Assembly: GCA_028284445.1 (NCBI GenBank)
Contig: JANQRS010000032.1
Location: forward strand, 62,001 to 126,000
DNA from: Calditrichia bacterium
GTDB taxonomy: Bacteria; Calditrichota; Calditrichia; RBG-13-44-9; J075
Reading direction: 5' to 3'
Length of the DNA stretch: 64,000 bases
Shown here: positions 50,307 to 58,917 of the stretch, piece by piece
Layout: every line of letters begins with the position of its first letter
Numbering within the stretch: the stretch's first letter is position 1
Made by a program: the position numbers and the translations under genes
The notes under the pieces: model-generated
Told to the model about the DNA's origin: nothing
The model's database searches: none
What the model saw: only the letters and a program-made list of their open reading frames with translations

Positions 50307-50906
50307 TTATTTAATAAGCATCATCGACTTCGATAAGCTAACAGTACCTGCCGTGAAGCGATAAAAATATATGCCGCTACTCACCCGAGCTCCTGATTCA
50401 TCAGTCCCATCCCAGGTAATAGTATAACGACCGGAACCTTGATTCTGAGAAACCAGTGTCCGAACTCTCTGACCGGTAAGATTATAAATCGTTATGCTAA
50501 CTTTTGCCGCTTTCGGCAATGCGTAATCGATTTGCGTCTCAGGGTTAAATGGATTCGGATAATTCTGACTAACTTCGAATTCCTCCGGAATTAGCGGATT
50601 ATCCATTTCGTCTGTTTCGTCGATACTAACCGGCGGCGTACCTGTAATGATGTTTAGTTCGCCACCGGAAATAACATACAGTTGTGGCTTGACTGCAACC
50701 GTCTCGGCGTAGAGAGCTGCCTCCCCGGTAACCGCCACTGTAAAATCAGGGCCAGCGGTAATGCTTGCTGCAGCAAAAATCGCCTCATCTGTAATGGTCG
50801 TATCCTGAATCCACAAGTCCTGGGCTGATACCGTTGCTGACAGAGTAAACACTATTACCAGGATTGGCCTGAGCAAATTCAATGGACAAATCATGAAATT
50901 TTTCAT
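50307..50906 (-). CDS. Secreted protein with C-terminal T9SS-type sorting domain
   Basis: A 199-residue protein with a signal peptide (PILVIVFTLSATVSAQ). A short, apparently repetitive segment follows (ITDEAIFAAASITAGPDFTV). The last 85 residues form the sorting domain: NYPNPFNPETQIDYALPKAA, VSITIYNLTGQRVRTLV, YTITWDGTDESGARVSSGIY and FYRFTAGTVSLSKSMMLIK. Such domains direct outer-membrane export and surface attachment in FCB bacteria. The small passenger is of unknown role. Confidence 0.8.
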   Translation of the reverse strand: MKNFMICPLNLLRPILVIVFTLSATVSAQDLWIQDTTITDEAIFAAASITAGPDFTVAVTGEAALYAETVAVKPQLYVISGGELNIITGTPPVSIDETDEMDNPLIPEEFEVSQNYPNPFNPETQIDYALPKAAKVSITIYNLTGQRVRTLVSQNQGSGRYTITWDGTDESGARVSSGIYFYRFTAGTVSLSKSMMLIK

Positions 50907-50945
50907 TGGGACTACTCCTACAATTGAAGTGTATTTTGCAGATTT

Positions 50946-51809
50946 CTAGTTTTTGAGCGCTTCAATATCCTGCTTCAATTGTTCGATAATTGCCTGCTGT
51001 TCCTGGATGGCCTTGATAGCCAATACGGCAAAGTTATCATAAGCGAGTCCCATATTGCCATCTTCATCGTGGCGAACAAGATCCGGGAAAACTTCTGCTA
51101 CTTCCTGAGCGAGAAAGCCACTGGTCTTAACAGCGCTCGCTGCATTACCCAAATAATGATATTTTAGCGGATTCAACTTGAGGACGCCATCCAATACCGA
51201 TGGCAGTCCCTCGATATTCTTTTTGAACCTCTTGTCGGAAACCACAGTCAATTCACCGGTTGCTGCGGTTATATAGGAACGACGCGTGCCATTTTCAGTG
51301 AAACTAAGGTGAAGTCCACTATGATGCACCTGCCAATTATCAGTGTCGTCAGCATCTTCCAACATTAAGCCACCCGTTCCGCCACTAGTAATTGCCTGCG
51401 ATTGTTTGATGTGTAAATCAGCTACCGGGGAGATCCTGAGTCCAAGGAAACCATCATCTTTAACCGTAAACAGATCGTTGTAGATACCGGTTTGTGTATC
51501 TTCAGCCGAAAAAGCTATTCTAAATGTTCGGGAATCCTGGCCGATCCTGAATGCCGCCTGTGGGCTTCCATCGTTGTCACTTTCCGAGAACTTCAAAAAA
51601 ACGCGGGCATTCGCTGAAAGAGTCTCAGTGTCCTGAATATAGATGACCGGATCTGCACCGCTTACATCAAATGTCCCTTCTGGGCTTGTAGTACCAATTC
51701 CGACTTTTCCGTTTGCCGTCACAGTCAGTGTCGTATCCTGTGCCAACGTAAAACTGTTTGCTAAAAGCATAATAAGTGAAAAAGCAATTACTCGTTTAAT
51801 GTGTCCCAT
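50946..51809 (-). CDS. Secreted protein with S74 intramolecular chaperone domain
   Basis: A 287-residue protein with a signal peptide (VIAFSLIMLLANSFTLAQ). The body has phage-tail-spike-like modules (TANGKVGIGTTSPEGTFDVS; LFTVKDDGFLGLRISPVADL). Residues about 190-287 form a Peptidase_S74 chaperone: VSDKRFKKNIEGL (the Ser and Lys needed for self-cleavage are present), LKLNPLKYHY, SGFLAQEVAEVFPDLV and a C-terminal coiled coil. S74 domains trimerise beta-helical fibres and then cut themselves off. Here the context is chromosomal, next to a T9SS-type protein. Confidence 0.8.
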   Translation of the reverse strand: MGHIKRVIAFSLIMLLANSFTLAQDTTLTVTANGKVGIGTTSPEGTFDVSGADPVIYIQDTETLSANARVFLKFSESDNDGSPQAAFRIGQDSRTFRIAFSAEDTQTGIYNDLFTVKDDGFLGLRISPVADLHIKQSQAITSGGTGGLMLEDADDTDNWQVHHSGLHLSFTENGTRRSYITAATGELTVVSDKRFKKNIEGLPSVLDGVLKLNPLKYHYLGNAASAVKTSGFLAQEVAEVFPDLVRHDEDGNMGLAYDNFAVLAIKAIQEQQAIIEQLKQDIEALKN

Positions 51810-52228
51810 TTCCTAGCCTCTTTCCTATGTTCGTGTAATCGAAAGCTTGACTTGCAATCGAGCATCCAAGCGAGTTTTTGTAACGTTACACCGAGAATAC
51901 AATTCGAACTGAGAAAGGTTGGTAAAACCTAAATGTTTTTAGAAGAAATATGTAAACATCCCCTCCAACAACGTCCGGGATTTATGCGGTTCAAAAACTG
52001 GTAAGCGGTAGACTCATAAAGACATCGCCACTGCAGACCACTGGCAGATGTTCGCTTTTGGCGAGCTTGTGCGGAAGGCGGGAATTTGATAACAAATGAC
52101 GAATGTCTAATGACAAATCAAAAGAAAATGTTCGTCGTTTGTCATTAGACATTTGTTGTCATTCCCTCTTGCGCGGCAAGGCCGCGCAAGAGCACTAACA
52201 ACTATCAACCAACAACAATCACCTGCCT
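51810..52228. other. 419-bp intergenic region with two palindromes
   Basis: Holds a long inverted repeat (52081-52165) and a 10-bp perfect hairpin CTTGCGCGGC-AAG-GCCGCGCAAG (52168-52190). It is the promoter region of the S74 protein on its left side and the 3' flank of the transglycosylase on its right. No gene is supported. Confidence 0.6.
52081..52165. repeat. Intergenic inverted repeat
   Basis: ATGTCTAATGACAAA (52103-52117) and TTTGTCATTAGACAT (52138-52152) are perfect inverses. Outside them GGAATTTGATAACAAATG and CATTTGTTGTCATTCC continue the pairing with a few changes. It is probably a miniature palindromic element. Confidence 0.65.
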
Positions 52229-52906
52229 TCACCCGGCCAAGAAACGTTGCGCTTTGTATTTATGATAGAGCTCCAATACGCGCTTCACGTAGGTTTGGGT
52301 TTCCGGAAAATTCGGGACGCCGTCGGCTTTGCGAATATTGCCCCAGCCGGCATTCCAGGCTGCCGCCAGCAGCACAATGCGGTCATCCCCTGTCACATTC
52401 GGGTAATGGCGATTAACCTGCCTGAGCAGAAAAACCATGTGCTTTCCGGCGATGTCCAGATTGAGCTGCGGATCATAGAGATCACTAGGCGAGACCATTG
52501 GTGCGTAATCACGTGCCGTGCTGAGTTTCAACTGCATCAATCCGTGGCAATCTTTGCCACTGACCGCAGTGGGAATACCGGATGACTCAGCCTGACCAAT
52601 CGCAAGAAGCAAATGATAGTCGATATTATATTGCTTCGCAACGCGGTTGATGATTTCGTCATAATGGAAAATCCGATCATTCCCGCGATGCGTCTCAGAC
52701 GGAGTACGGGCAGCAACCTTTGCCGGCGCCGACTCGGAAGCGGGTATCACCCGGGATCCCGGACCTCGCAGGGGTCGTTCATCGTCATATGCGCGACGAT
52801 AGTCATAGTCTTCGTAATTTGCATCGGGAATATAGAAGCAGGCTTGAAAGGTAAGAACTGCTGCCAGAATGCAGCTAATGCGGTAAAACAGATAGTTCGA
52901 CTTCAT
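52229..52906 (-). CDS. Lytic transglycosylase lipoprotein (SLT family)
   Basis: About 225 residues. The ATG at 52906 is preferred over 52912 because AGGGAGG then has 6-nt spacing. A lipobox (TFQAC) ends the signal peptide. After a disordered linker, the SLT domain shows DYHLLLAIGQAESSG with the catalytic Glu, then GLMQLKLSTARDY, LDIAGKHMVFLLRQVNRHYP and AAAWNAGWGNIRK. It cleaves peptidoglycan in cell-wall remodelling. Confidence 0.88.
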   Translation of the reverse strand: MKSNYLFYRISCILAAVLTFQACFYIPDANYEDYDYRRAYDDERPLRGPGSRVIPASESAPAKVAARTPSETHRGNDRIFHYDEIINRVAKQYNIDYHLLLAIGQAESSGIPTAVSGKDCHGLMQLKLSTARDYAPMVSPSDLYDPQLNLDIAGKHMVFLLRQVNRHYPNVTGDDRIVLLAAAWNAGWGNIRKADGVPNFPETQTYVKRVLELYHKYKAQRFLAG

Positions 52907-53356
52907 AATCATCCTCCCTGACTAGTTAGTGAAGTCCTATGCAATAAATGACGCCTTGTTAAACGATCACGGGCTGTTACGTCCTTGTAAACTGCTGTGA
53001 ATCCAATACATCAAATGCTGGTTATGTCAATACACTCTGTCCTTTCTATGCGACATAGCTATCGCATGTTCTTAGCGTCGAACCGTTTTCCGGATACTTT
53101 AGTGGATAGGGATTGGTTGATTGGTCGAATGGTCGAATGGTTGACTGGTCGTTAGTTAATTGGTTGATGTGTGAAGCGGGAAGCGGGAAGTCAAGCGAAT
53201 ACGTCTCAACATTTCAACGCCTCAACGATTTAATACTTCCGTTCTTCACAGATTAACGCCACAACAAGCCACCAATCAATCATTCAACAGACCTTCGATT
53301 GAATCATTTTTTACTTTTCATCGGCAGCAAACTCTATTAACTTTGCAATTCCTTTC
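52907..53356. repeat. 450-bp intergenic region with simple repeats
   Basis: No gene is supported. A run of GGTTGATTGGTCGAATGGTC units (about 53111-53168) is the main feature, with shorter CAACGCCTCAACG and CAATCAATCATTCAA stretches. Promoters for the transglycosylase and for the tRNA-Ser pair should be here. Confidence 0.5.
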
Positions 53357-53445
<89 letters not shown>

Positions 53446-53498
53446 AACCACAAGTATCGGCCAGAACTATTGCTGATACTTTTTTATACCCCAATGCC

Positions 53499-53587
<89 letters not shown>

Positions 53588-53594
53588 AACATCT

Positions 53595-54575
53595 TTATCT
53601 ACGCTTTTTCCTGCGCCCGGTGCGAATCCAGCGCCGTTTATCAGTGTTATTTCTCTGCTCACTTTCCTGCCGTCGCCGGGTCGCCAAATCCTCCAATTCC
53701 TGTTTCACCAGCGCGAAATTTTCGAATGCCTGCTCTGCTTGACGAAACGCCGGGGTATGAGAATACCGTCTTCCCCCCTTGTGCTCTGCCCCCAACTGCT
53801 TGTGCAGCAGTTCATGGTACATGACGAAATCAATCAATTCCTGCGATACATCTTCGGCGTCCAGCGAAAGAGAAAACATGATCTCGTCTTGATCCGGACG
53901 ATAATGCCCAAATTTCACAAATGTCTTGCGGCGATTCCAGTGCAGGCGCGGCTTCTCCATTTGACCGGAGAAATAGCGGGTATTTACCCGTTCGAAACTG
54001 GCATCCAGATCGTGGACCTGTCCGTTTGCCCGCGGCGAATCAGTGCTCACTGCATCCACACGCATGGCCTTCTGCACCGCCTGGCATGCCTCACTGCGAA
54101 AATAGTCGTTGAGCAGCGCGCTACGCGCATCGCTTTTGCCAAGAAACAAACTGTCAAACAGCGCTTCCCAAACAGCGCGATCCGCATAAACCAGGGCCTC
54201 GCTTACCTTCAACACCCCGCGTCCGCCGCGCTGGCGAAAGCGATAGATGGCACGCAAATTGGTCATTTCCAGGATAAATTGGGATATCGGTGGCTCCGGA
54301 GCGCGCTCTTGAAATACCGCACGCGCCAGGCGCAAGGCGCTGACATGCGCTTCAAAATGAGCAGGATTTGAAAGGAATTTAAGCCAGGCATAGGCCTGTT
54401 GGCTCGGGCCAGGCAGATTTGCAGCACCACCAAGGTCAGCAACTTGATCGACAACTGAATGAATTCGCGCAAGCACGTCTGAGCGCTTCGCCGACATGCC
54501 ATTCATATCATCCAGATGACGCCAAATGGTTTGCGCAGTATCCGTGCTGATCTTGACGAGATTGCGGATTTTCAT
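53595..54575 (-). CDS. SprT-like zinc metallopeptidase-domain protein
   Basis: A 326-residue protein. The first 190 residues are helical and unrecognised. Residues about 195-300 form a SprT-like domain: LDASFERVNTRYFSGQMEKP, FGHYRPDQDEIMFSLSL, the HExxH motif in FVMYHELLHKQLG, and a third His in GGRRYSHTPAF. The C-terminus is very basic (RRWIRTGRRKKRR), suggesting nucleic-acid contact. Eukaryotic SPRTN with this fold repairs DNA-protein crosslinks; the bacterial role is unknown. Confidence 0.75.
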   Translation of the reverse strand: MKIRNLVKISTDTAQTIWRHLDDMNGMSAKRSDVLARIHSVVDQVADLGGAANLPGPSQQAYAWLKFLSNPAHFEAHVSALRLARAVFQERAPEPPISQFILEMTNLRAIYRFRQRGGRGVLKVSEALVYADRAVWEALFDSLFLGKSDARSALLNDYFRSEACQAVQKAMRVDAVSTDSPRANGQVHDLDASFERVNTRYFSGQMEKPRLHWNRRKTFVKFGHYRPDQDEIMFSLSLDAEDVSQELIDFVMYHELLHKQLGAEHKGGRRYSHTPAFRQAEQAFENFALVKQELEDLATRRRQESEQRNNTDKRRWIRTGRRKKRR

Positions 54576-54603
54576 GAGGTAGAGATTCCAATCTAAAATA
54601 CAA

Positions 54604-54656
54604 ATCCCACATCCCCCTGTTTCCCCTTCGAAGGGGGAAACAGGGGGATGTGGGAT
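54604..54656. repeat. Palindromic intergenic element, near-perfect 25-bp stem
   Basis: ATCCCACATCCCCCTGTTTC and its inverse surround CCCCTTCGAAGGGG, with a single bulged G. It is the same family as the element at 46018. It sits between two minus-strand genes, 32 bp before the stop of the LEA-like gene, so it may also terminate that transcript. Confidence 0.75.
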
Positions 54657-54687
54657 ATTTCAAAAATTCAATTGAAGTCAAACGTGC

Positions 54688-55566
54688 TTAACGACTCAAG
54701 TTCACGCTGCCGTTTTTGTCAAAATCAAGGTCCAGGGCCTTCAACAGCTCCATGCCGGAGCTGATATTGGCATTGCCCTTAAGGCTGTAATTGAGGTTGT
54801 TGTCGCCGCTGATCAGGTTATAGACGGAGCGCCCCATTTCAAGGAAATTCAAAGAAAGCGGAATCCGCAATGTCGAGGAGCCATTGCTGTTAAGCTGCAT
54901 GCCCTGGGTAACCGATCCGAGGCCCCATTTGCGGCCATTCACGTCAAATTCATAGTTGAGCTTGTCCAGGTTGAGGGGAAAACCATTGCTATTTTCCAGG
55001 TTAATCGCTAACTCGACGTCGGCGCCGGTGAGATTTAGTTTCTGCAGCTTCAGTGAGCTCAAGTTGATCTTCGGCAGTTTCAGCAACGGAATGCTACCGG
55101 ACTTGTTTACCGGAATACGCACTGCACCGAGAACCGGTAAATCAAAGGTAAAACCGGTTTTGAGTTCGTAGCCGGTACTGTCCAGGTTTTTGATGCTTTG
55201 GAAGGTTCTGTAGAGATCTGCAAAACCGACTTTTAACGGAATCTGGACTGTGGAGCTACCATTGCCTTCTATTTGCAAACCATCCTGATTATTGCCCTGT
55301 AGGAAGGAATTGCTGTTAATTGTAAAATCGTAATCGAATCCCTGCAAATTAATGCCAACAGAGTTGGGATTATTTACGTTGATATCAAATAGCAGATCAA
55401 CGGCATCAAACGACAGGCCGGAGATCCGTACGTTGTTCACATTTGCAGTGGGCTTCTGAATACTATTGCTGAGCAATTCATTTACAGCGCTACAGGCGGC
55501 TAAGAACACAAAACTCAGGATGCACAGGATTGACATCAAAGTGCGAGCGGACATTTTCATCTTCAT
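54688..55566 (-). CDS. LEA14/WHy-domain lipoprotein
   Basis: About 292 residues from the ATG at 55566, chosen because the signal peptide (TLMSILCILSFVFLAACSA, lipobox LAAC) starts there. Two water-stress/WHy domains follow, about residues 40-170 and 175-290, each with an LxGxDVxxxxxxxNPN-like strand (FDINVNNPNSVGINLQGFDY; VELAINLENSNGFPLNLDKL) and a PLSLNF-type repeat (VQIPLKVGFADLYRTFQSI; LRIPLSLNFLEMGRSVYNLI). Such proteins are linked to desiccation tolerance and envelope stability. The role here is inferred. Confidence 0.75.
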   Translation of the reverse strand: MKMKMSARTLMSILCILSFVFLAACSAVNELLSNSIQKPTANVNNVRISGLSFDAVDLLFDINVNNPNSVGINLQGFDYDFTINSNSFLQGNNQDGLQIEGNGSSTVQIPLKVGFADLYRTFQSIKNLDSTGYELKTGFTFDLPVLGAVRIPVNKSGSIPLLKLPKINLSSLKLQKLNLTGADVELAINLENSNGFPLNLDKLNYEFDVNGRKWGLGSVTQGMQLNSNGSSTLRIPLSLNFLEMGRSVYNLISGDNNLNYSLKGNANISSGMELLKALDLDFDKNGSVNLSR

Positions 55567-55637
55567 AGTTGACTCCAAAATATACCAAGGTTGCTTTAAT
55601 TGCGTCCCCTTCTGCCGACAGCCAATGGCTGACAGCA

Positions 55638-55661
55638 AAAGACGGCCCGTGGGCCGTCTTT
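55638..55661 (-). terminator. Terminator downstream of ferritin
   Basis: AAAGACGGCCC-GT-GGGCCGTCTTT is a perfect 11-bp stem, about 100 nt past the ferritin stop and just upstream of the LEA-like gene. A second hairpin AGTGGCACT/AGTGCCACT (55722-55749) lies directly after the ferritin stop. Confidence 0.7.
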
Positions 55662-55759
55662 AAATACAACCAATACTTCAGAAATATAGTAGTGTTCCTG
55701 CCAGATGCAAACTGAAAAGAAAGTGGCACTGCTACTGGCGAGTGCCACTGCTACTATCT

Positions 55760-56272
55760 TTATTCTTCCTCTTCTTCTTTCGTGGCAGCGCGCTCAGCCA
55801 TTTCGCCATCAAGCATATAGAGGCCAACACCGTTGTCGCCGATTAGCTTCAGCTTGTCGATAATGAGCTGCATCTGGGTTTCTTCCTCAAGCTGTTCATC
55901 GACAAACCACTGCATCAGATTCATGGTGCGAAAGTCATTTTCCTCACGCGCCAGCTTCATAATGTTATTGATTGATGCAGTCACTTTCTTCTCGTGTCCA
56001 AGAGCAATCTCGAAACACTGACCTACATTTTCAAAATCCGCAGGCGGTTCGTTAACGCCCGGAGAAATAGCCTGGCCTTCATTTTCATTGACAAACATGA
56101 AGATCTTCATCATATGCTCGCGCTCTTCTTCCGCCTGTGCATAGAAAAATGCCGCCGTTCCCGGAAAACCCTTTTGGTCACACCAGGATGCCAATGAGAG
56201 GTAGTAGCTGGACGCATACGCTTCCATCACAATTTGATCGTTTAAGGCCTTGTTCAGAGTGGATGATAACAT
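55760..56272 (-). CDS. ftnA: Bacterial ferritin (FtnA-type)
   Basis: A 170-residue four-helix ferritin. Ferroxidase ligands Glu17, Glu50, His53 and Glu94 are present, with Gln127 and Glu130 (FVDEQLEEE) as in FtnA. No haem-binding Met of bacterioferritin is apparent. It stores iron as ferrihydrite in a 24-mer. The C-terminus is a run of Glu. A Fur-like palindrome lies about 50 bp upstream. Confidence 0.93.
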   Translation of the reverse strand: MLSSTLNKALNDQIVMEAYASSYYLSLASWCDQKGFPGTAAFFYAQAEEEREHMMKIFMFVNENEGQAISPGVNEPPADFENVGQCFEIALGHEKKVTASINNIMKLAREENDFRTMNLMQWFVDEQLEEETQMQLIIDKLKLIGDNGVGLYMLDGEMAERAATKEEEEE

Positions 56273-56322
56273 GTGAATCTCCCTTTATTTATATTACCTC
56301 AATTGAATCAGTAGCTATTATT

Positions 56323-56343
56323 AATCGATAATGATTATCGATT
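56323..56343. promoter_or_regulatory. Fur-box-like perfect palindrome
   Basis: A 21-bp palindrome AATCGATAAT-G-ATTATCGATT, 51 bp upstream of the ferritin ATG. It contains the GATAAT-N1-ATTATC core of Fur boxes. It lies between divergent ferritin and the ATPase gene at 56428 and might influence both. Confidence 0.6.
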
Positions 56344-56427
56344 CCGAATATAACAACTTCTGCATGTAAATGAATCAAAATTGTTTTTTTCTTCGACTTC
56401 CGGAGCGGCTTTCTTTATGTTTTAAGT

Positions 56428-57276
56428 ATGAGATTTTTCAGCATTCGTCCGCCATCATTCAATGGGTTGGTCCGCCTTGGAAATGGGTTACAGCAACCAT
56501 CCTCCGGCACGGCAGTTTTCCATAGCGAATTCCTGCGCCCGTACTGCGTGGCGTATCTCGATCAGCTTTTAAGGAATGACGACACTCTGCAATATATACG
56601 GTCAGAATATCCGACGGTCAATCGCTATTTGAAGCAGGTGGGATTTGATCACCTGGCCCCGGATTCGGAAATAAGCAATCCCTTTCCGACGGAGAATATG
56701 ATTGCCCTGACAGCATTTAACGGAGATTTAAATGACCTGGCGGAAGAAGTCCCCTTTTGGTTGGAGCAACAGTTATTTTCCCGCTCCTTTGCGCCGAACT
56801 TTACGCCGCCTCTCCGGCGCAAAATTGTCAAGAATTTATGGGAAATTGTATGCAATGCTATCCAGCACAGCGATTCGGTTCATGGGGCCAGCTGCTGCGG
56901 GCAATTTTATCCGGAAAAAGGATATTTCGAAATTGCCTTTTACGATCACGGCCTTGGCATTCCCCAACAGCTGCGTCGCCACTTCGACAAGGCCAAAAGC
57001 TGGTCTGATGTTGAATGCATTGCCTGGGCATTGCGCAAAGGCACCAGCACCCATCCACTACGGGAGACCCGAGGCATGGGCTTGTTTTACCTTCGCAACT
57101 TCCTTACATTAAACGGCGGCTGGCTTCAGGTTGCCTCCGGCAGAGGCATCTATCAGTCCGAAGGTGAGCGCGTCCAGGCGCCGGTGCAGATTGCAGAACG
57201 CTTTCAGGGCACCTTATTTAATTTGAGAATCGTCTATGACGATGAGATGTACAGTACAGTTTCAGAAAGACCATGA
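56428..57276 (+). CDS. GHKL-type ATPase-domain protein
   Basis: A 282-residue protein. Residues 1-120 are an unrecognised alpha/beta region (VFHSEFLRPYCVAYLDQLLR; TENMIALTAFNGDLNDLAEE). Residues about 125-260 form a GHKL/HATPase domain: N-box KIVKNLWEIVCNAIQHSDS, G1 box FYDHGLGIP and a G2-like RGMGLFYLRNFLTLNGG. It lacks a dimerisation/phosphoacceptor helix, so it is not a classical histidine kinase. It is more like SpoIIAB/RsbW or GHKL conflict proteins. It overlaps the next gene as ATGA. Confidence 0.8.
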   Translation: MRFFSIRPPSFNGLVRLGNGLQQPSSGTAVFHSEFLRPYCVAYLDQLLRNDDTLQYIRSEYPTVNRYLKQVGFDHLAPDSEISNPFPTENMIALTAFNGDLNDLAEEVPFWLEQQLFSRSFAPNFTPPLRRKIVKNLWEIVCNAIQHSDSVHGASCCGQFYPEKGYFEIAFYDHGLGIPQQLRRHFDKAKSWSDVECIAWALRKGTSTHPLRETRGMGLFYLRNFLTLNGGWLQVASGRGIYQSEGERVQAPVQIAERFQGTLFNLRIVYDDEMYSTVSERP

Positions 57277-57635
57277 GCAACACTATTCACGTTTGTCAAT
57301 TGCTGGGAAGCCGTTCCCTGCTATCTCCTGAAAAGGGCCGTCAGCTTTTCGAAAAAATTAGCGAGCTGTTGAAAGAAGATAGCAGCATTGTCCTCGACTT
57401 TGCAGATTGCCAATATCTATCCAGTTCCTTCTTTAATGAATCGATCGGCAAGCAACTCATCGAGCGGCGTTGGACGGCTGCAGAACTCCAAGATCAAATC
57501 CGTTGGGAAAACCTCGCGGAAGATGATGAAGTTGATCTGCTCCTGGCCATCGAAAATGCTGTTACCAAGCTGCATTTGATCGAAAAAGATATTGATCCGG
57601 ATGATTTTTATGAAAACAATTTGCCGGATAGCTAA
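57273..57635 (+). CDS. STAS-like protein (DUF4325 type)
   Basis: A 120-residue protein matching the DUF4325 STAS-like pattern: RSLLSPEKGRQLFEKISELL, IVLDFADCQYLSSSFFNESI and LIENLAEDD-type segments toward the end. The SSSFFNESIG segment occupies the place where STAS anti-anti-sigma proteins have their phosphorylatable Ser. With the preceding GHKL ATPase it forms a probable switch pair. It overlaps both neighbours (ATGA and TAATG). Confidence 0.7.
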   Translation: MSNTIHVCQLLGSRSLLSPEKGRQLFEKISELLKEDSSIVLDFADCQYLSSSFFNESIGKQLIERRWTAAELQDQIRWENLAEDDEVDLLLAIENAVTKLHLIEKDIDPDDFYENNLPDS

Positions 57636-58201
57636 TGGCAAAGCGGCTAAACATCGAAGAGCTACTCCGCTCTACAAATACACATCCCATCGAGCGAATA
57701 TTGGTCGATACCAATGTGGTGATCAACCATAAGAATCCCTTCGGCTACGTGTCTCCGGCCTTCAACAGCAAGGTAACGCGCGTCGTGAATCGCCTACAGC
57801 AGAAATTCCCTCTGAATGCCACATTAATGACAGCAAGCGAGTATTTCCGCTATCTGCAGGTTGGCTACTACAACATTTTTGTGAAAACCCAAAAGGTCAA
57901 ATATAAGAAATATTCAGCAGGTCAATTTAAACGTTTACGAAAGAATGACGAGGAGTTTGCGCGGGGATGGGATTTGCGCTTGCGCTCATTTCGTCTGACA
58001 TTCACGCAGCTATTTCCACCCTTTCATCCGTCGGCATCCATATTTAATGAAAATATTATTGCGCAATTCGACGGGGCACAGGTCGATTTTGGAGACGAAG
58101 TGTTTTACCAGATTGCCCTGCAAACCGGCTTTCCGGTGATCCTCACAACTGACCGGGATTTTGCGGCGTTCCGCGATGATTTGAATATTATTTTGATTTA
58201 G
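57635..58201 (+). CDS. PIN-like ribonuclease domain protein
   Basis: A 188-residue protein with a PIN-type acidic set: Asp in ILVDTNVVIN, Glu in MTASEYFRYL, Asp/Glu in VDFGDEVFYQIALQTG and Asp in ILTTDRDFAAF. The middle (SAGQFKRLRKNDEEFARGWD) is longer than in VapC toxins. It is the third member of a strictly overlapping operon with a GHKL ATPase and a STAS-like protein, so RNA cleavage may be gated by the ATPase/STAS pair. No antitoxin-like gene is beside it. Confidence 0.7.
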   Translation: MAKRLNIEELLRSTNTHPIERILVDTNVVINHKNPFGYVSPAFNSKVTRVVNRLQQKFPLNATLMTASEYFRYLQVGYYNIFVKTQKVKYKKYSAGQFKRLRKNDEEFARGWDLRLRSFRLTFTQLFPPFHPSASIFNENIIAQFDGAQVDFGDEVFYQIALQTGFPVILTTDRDFAAFRDDLNIILI

Positions 58202-58209
58202 TGCGGTTG

Positions 58210-58917
58210 TTAGAATTGAACACCGAAAGTAAATCCCACGCGAAGGCCCGACCACTGCGGCTCAACTTCATTTTCCGGGAGTTCGCCATAAAACAGGCTA
58301 AGCTGCGATTGACCATCGGTAAAATCGATCAGATCTGACAGCTGATAACCGATCGTTAATTCTCCCAGTAAATATTTATAGGGAAATCGAATCGCGAATC
58401 CCGGCTCAAAACCAGCTTTCTTATAACTAAAATTTGTCAAAGCGTCGTCATTCTCTTCCGAGACCCGGAGTTCTTCACTCAATTCCAGGTCGGTGAAAAT
58501 GATGGCCACAGACGTATATAAGTGAATACTCACAATGTTCTCATATAAGCTGAAGTATGAAATAGTGCCAAAACTATTGCGATTGACAATATGATCCGAA
58601 GTCAACTCCCCGGAACGATCCTGATAATGAACGCGTCCGCCAGTAGAAGCTCTTTCAAAAAACAGACCAAGGGTTGAGCGATCATTTATGGCATAACTGA
58701 CCTCTACAAGTCCGCCAGAGCGACTCGGAAAGTCGGCAAGAATTTGCAGGCTCGTGCCCGCGCTTTGAAATTCTCTTACCAGGCTTTCTTGCGAATTGCG
58801 AAGATTGACCATATCAAATTGATTTATCCGGGCAGAGTATTTTAACAGAAAATCCTGAGCCTGCAGCCCACCAGCTGTCAAGATCAAAAAACTAAGTACA
58901 ATTTTAAGTAAGGTCAT
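58210..58917 (-). CDS. Outer-membrane beta-barrel-like protein
   Basis: About 235 residues from the ATG at 58917, where a signal peptide starts (LLKIVLSFLILTAGGLQAQ); the longer frame to 59016 adds no plausible sequence. Alternating polar/hydrophobic strands (LVEVSYAINDRSTLGLFFER; TISYFSLYENIVSIHLYTSV; FEPGFAIRFPYKYLLGELTI) end with a Phe (LRVGFTFGVQF), typical of outer-membrane barrels recognised by BamA. Function unknown. Confidence 0.7.
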   Translation of the reverse strand: MTLLKIVLSFLILTAGGLQAQDFLLKYSARINQFDMVNLRNSQESLVREFQSAGTSLQILADFPSRSGGLVEVSYAINDRSTLGLFFERASTGGRVHYQDRSGELTSDHIVNRNSFGTISYFSLYENIVSIHLYTSVAIIFTDLELSEELRVSEENDDALTNFSYKKAGFEPGFAIRFPYKYLLGELTIGYQLSDLIDFTDGQSQLSLFYGELPENEVEPQWSGLRVGFTFGVQF

